Positions 6,137 through 7,997 of a stretch of DNA of 7,997 bases are shown here, piece by piece (position 1 is the stretch's first letter; each line of letters starts with the position of its first letter). Under the pieces are notes generated by a model that was not told the DNA's origin, made no database searches, and worked only from the letters and a program-made list of their open reading frames with translations. The stretch comes from Candidatus Thorarchaeota archaeon. GTDB lineage: Archaea > Asgardarchaeota > Thorarchaeia > Thorarchaeales > Thorarchaeaceae. The position numbers were made by a program, and so were the translations under genes. The stretch lies in contig DAOWDY010000064.1 in NCBI GenBank assembly GCA_030638785.1, positions 1-7,997 on the forward strand, given 5' to 3'.

Positions 6137-7414
6137 TTGACCCTTGAAATCGTAGATGGTGGAGATCTCCGTGGATACGCCACACTACATCCAAAGACAG
6201 CAGAGAATCTCGGAGCGGAGATTGGTTCTATTGTAATATTTGAGGACCCCCAGAGTAGTTTTTGGGGCGCCGCTGAAATTCGAAAGAGTGAGGATGTTCC
6301 CGAGGGCGAGATTTACGTGGACACTTTGGTTCTTGAGGCATCCCTTCTCATGGAAGGTGATAGTGTAGAGGTCACCCTGTATGATCGTGACATGATTGCT
6401 CTTGACTATGTTGAATTTGGACTCAAACCCCTCTCTGAGGATGCTAATACTGAGGATCTCGTTACAAGAGCTGCTGAGGTGGTTGAATCCCTTGAGCACC
6501 TTATTGGAGGTCGTCTTGTTTACCCAGGGATGACTTTCAACTGGTCTGACCTTGATGTCAAGGTTGAGATTATGAATACACGACCAAGTCTAACTGGTAA
6601 GAGTTTTGCAAAGTTAGCTTTTGAAGCCCTAAAGGAGAGAACTGGGTACCAGTTCAAGACTGTCGGAATAGCTTCACCATTCAATGCTATTCTCTGTATT
6701 GACACAAGTGGATCTATGAAGACAAACGATGTCCCAGTCCAAGACATTGCGCATGCACGTGAAGGTTTGAAAGACCTTGCTGGTGACAATCCTGAAGTTC
6801 AAGGATTTCTTGATCGATTTGAAGAAGGACGAAATGTTAGTCGAGCTGAAGCAGCAGCCATGGCTGTACTCCTCTACCTTGCAGAAAAGGTAGGTCGTGG
6901 TTATGGCGAAAAAGTTGGTGTGATCACATTCGAGAAAGAAGTCGACGTAATGACATTCTTGAATGCTGATACTGGAGAAGTACAACCCTTTGTGGAGTGT
7001 ACTGGTCGAGACAAAGCACTTGGTCTGCAGATTATTAGCACTCATGTAGTGGACAAGGTTGAGGAGGGTGGCACTCTTACTAACATGGGTAACGCTCTCG
7101 CAAAAGCAGCTGATGTATTGGAGGCTTTTGGAGATCCCACAAAACCTACGATGCTCATTCTCCTTACCGATGGAATGACTACTGCAGGACCTCCCCCTCT
7201 TAAGATTGTGAAAGACCGCTTTCCATCAAGAAGTAGCTTTGTCATGTATTGCATAGGTCTTGGTGAAAGAAGTGAACTCGATGAAGAACTGATGCTTGCT
7301 CTTTCTCAATACGGAAACGGAACCTACAGACATGTTGACAACATAAGAGATTTACTAGAGTGGTATGGACGCTTAGCAAGTGAGTTTGCAATAGTGATTC
7401 GTGGAAATGAATAG
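6137..7414 (+). CDS. Cdc48/p97 N-domain-like plus vWA protein with intact MIDAS
   Basis: The 425-residue product has two parts. Residues 1-84 fit the double-psi barrel half of the Cdc48/VAT N domain (LRGYATLHPKTAENLGAEIG, then LLMEGDSVEVTLYDRD). Residues about 100-180 fit its second half (HLIGGRLVYPGMTF, then VKVEIMNTRP). Residues 182-420 are a vWA domain with a full MIDAS: D189-T-S191-G-S193, Thr315 in GGTLTNMGNAL, and Asp345 in LLTDG. In known proteins the Cdc48 N domain docks substrates and cofactors, and vWA domains bind partners through a metal. No AAA ATPase domain is present, so this is probably an adaptor, not a motor; that is inference. The TTG start is uncertain because GGAGG lies 20 nt upstream, but the fold begins right at this point. 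It follows the amidohydrolase-like gene, and its domains recur as the second half of the 873-aa protein. It converges on the next gene with 4 nt between stops. Confidence 0.87.
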   Translation: MTLEIVDGGDLRGYATLHPKTAENLGAEIGSIVIFEDPQSSFWGAAEIRKSEDVPEGEIYVDTLVLEASLLMEGDSVEVTLYDRDMIALDYVEFGLKPLSEDANTEDLVTRAAEVVESLEHLIGGRLVYPGMTFNWSDLDVKVEIMNTRPSLTGKSFAKLAFEALKERTGYQFKTVGIASPFNAILCIDTSGSMKTNDVPVQDIAHAREGLKDLAGDNPEVQGFLDRFEEGRNVSRAEAAAMAVLLYLAEKVGRGYGEKVGVITFEKEVDVMTFLNADTGEVQPFVECTGRDKALGLQIISTHVVDKVEEGGTLTNMGNALAKAADVLEAFGDPTKPTMLILLTDGMTTAGPPPLKIVKDRFPSRSSFVMYCIGLGERSELDEELMLALSQYGNGTYRHVDNIRDLLEWYGRLASEFAIVIRGNE

Positions 7415-7418
7415 GAAA

Positions 7419-7997
7419 CTATCTTGGCTCCAATGCATTAGCAAGATCCTTTAGAGAATCCAAGTCCATTTCAAGAAGCTGGTCTTCAGGAATTCCTGCC
7501 AACATTTCTTCTGGAACACTGACAAGTATCTCTGCTTTTTCCACTCCATATTTTTCTTCCAGAGCGGTGAGCCTTTCATCATCCACCTTAGACTTGGCTG
7601 TCTTTTTCTTCTTCTTCTTGGGTTTCTTCTTCACAGGCTTTTCTGTGATTTCATCGCCCTCTTCTACTATGATCGCGCCTGATTCAGAACTAGATGCAAC
7701 AACTGCTTCAAGTTCTTCAATTGAAAGGTCCTTGAGAACATCCTCAGGTAAATTCTCCCTAACCTCATCAGGAATCAGTTCAAGAAGCTCTTCCTTTGTG
7801 GGGCCTGTTTTCTTCTTTACTTTCTTGACTTTGCGGACCCTAACTGTCTTCTTTTTCTTGGCTTTCTTCTCCTTTGTTCCTATCAACGATTCTAGGAGAG
7901 AATCTACTAACTCACGAGCAGTCTTGGTAGTAAGCCGCTTCAGGTCCTCCTCAGGCAATGTTGCCAATATCTCTTCAGGCAGTTCTGCAAGAATCTC
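7419..7997 (-). CDS. Lysine-rich protein with Pro-capped helical repeats (5'-truncated by window edge)
   Basis: The frame stays open to the window edge, adding ten residues (EILAELPEEI) before the TTG at 7967, so that TTG is probably internal; 192 residues are visible. They consist of three copies of a roughly 33-residue helical module of the form [IL]Lxx[LIV]P[DE]E, then [LI]P exactly eight residues after the first Pro, then two more short helices. Copies 1 and 2 are separated by a basic stretch of about 22 residues (KKAKKKKTVRVRKVKK). Copies 2 and 3 are separated by an acidic segment followed by a second basic stretch (KPVKKKPKKKKKKTAK). The basic runs could bind nucleic acid or an acidic surface. 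The Leu-Pro-capped helices faintly recall ubiquitin-binding UBM motifs, which is speculation. I know no named family. The gene may be unrelated to its convergent neighbours. Confidence 0.8.
   Translation of the reverse strand, partial: EILAELPEEILATLPEEDLKRLTTKTARELVDSLLESLIGTKEKKAKKKKTVRVRKVKKVKKKTGPTKEELLELIPDEVRENLPEDVLKDLSIEELEAVVASSSESGAIIVEEGDEITEKPVKKKPKKKKKKTAKSKVDDERLTALEEKYGVEKAEILVSVPEEMLAGIPEDQLLEMDLDSLKDLANALEPR
7431..7997 (-). repeat. Three protein-level repeat modules with Lys-rich spacers
   Basis: The modules lie at about 7884-7997 (ILAELPEEILATLPEEDL), 7695-7790 (LLELIPDEVRENLPEDVL) and 7431-7532 (ILVSVPEEMLAGIPEDQL). In each, the two prolines are eight residues apart and are followed by Glu-Glu or Glu-Asp. 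Basic spacers lie at about 7809-7874 and 7587-7640. The repeat is in the protein; the DNA copies have diverged, so the duplication is old. More copies may lie beyond the edge. Confidence 0.75.

Noticed and set aside
7587..7874. Lys-rich runs as a eukaryote-like nuclear localisation signal
   Set aside because: The context is archaeal; basic linkers alone are better read as nucleic-acid or acidic-partner binding.

Overview
The window looks archaeal. Start regions carry Shine-Dalgarno sequences such as AGAGGT, AGGTGG and GGAGG. Upstream of these are TATA-like boxes at archaeal distances, and the gene set includes a Cdc48/p97-type N domain joined to a von Willebrand factor A (vWA) domain. An Asgard-type archaeon is my best guess, but no taxonomic marker gene is present, so this is inference. 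No rRNA, tRNA, CRISPR array, transposase or origin was seen, and coding density is high; the longest gene-free stretch is 150 bp.

Layout: a tight plus-strand operon (1-1767) holds the end of a vWA protein, a 397-residue protein of unknown family with a coiled-coil tail, and an 89-residue all-helical coiled-coil protein. It converges, with 4 bp between stop codons, on a large minus-strand gene (1772-4393, 873 aa). A 150-bp divergent control region (4394-4543) separates that gene from a plus-strand pair: an amidohydrolase-type TIM-barrel protein (4544-6052) and a Cdc48-N/vWA protein (6137-7414). The second gene of the pair has its own TATA-like box. It converges, again with 4 bp between stops, on a lysine-rich modular-repeat protein that runs off the right edge (7419-7997).

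The main observation is that the 873-aa protein is, domain for domain, a fusion of the two plus-strand genes on the other side of the divergent promoter: amidohydrolase barrel, accessory domain, Cdc48-N-like domain, vWA domain. In the fusion nearly every catalytic or metal-binding residue is lost. The barrel lacks HxH, the late His and the GTD Asp; the vWA MIDAS lacks its Asp and Ser residues. The separate genes keep most of them. One barrel position is swapped the other way: the usual strand-5 His is Asp in the apparently active protein and His in the fusion. Together with the left-edge vWA protein, also MIDAS-defective, this suggests an undescribed multi-protein system in which scaffold-like paralogs partner active ones. 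Its substrate and role cannot be read from the sequence.
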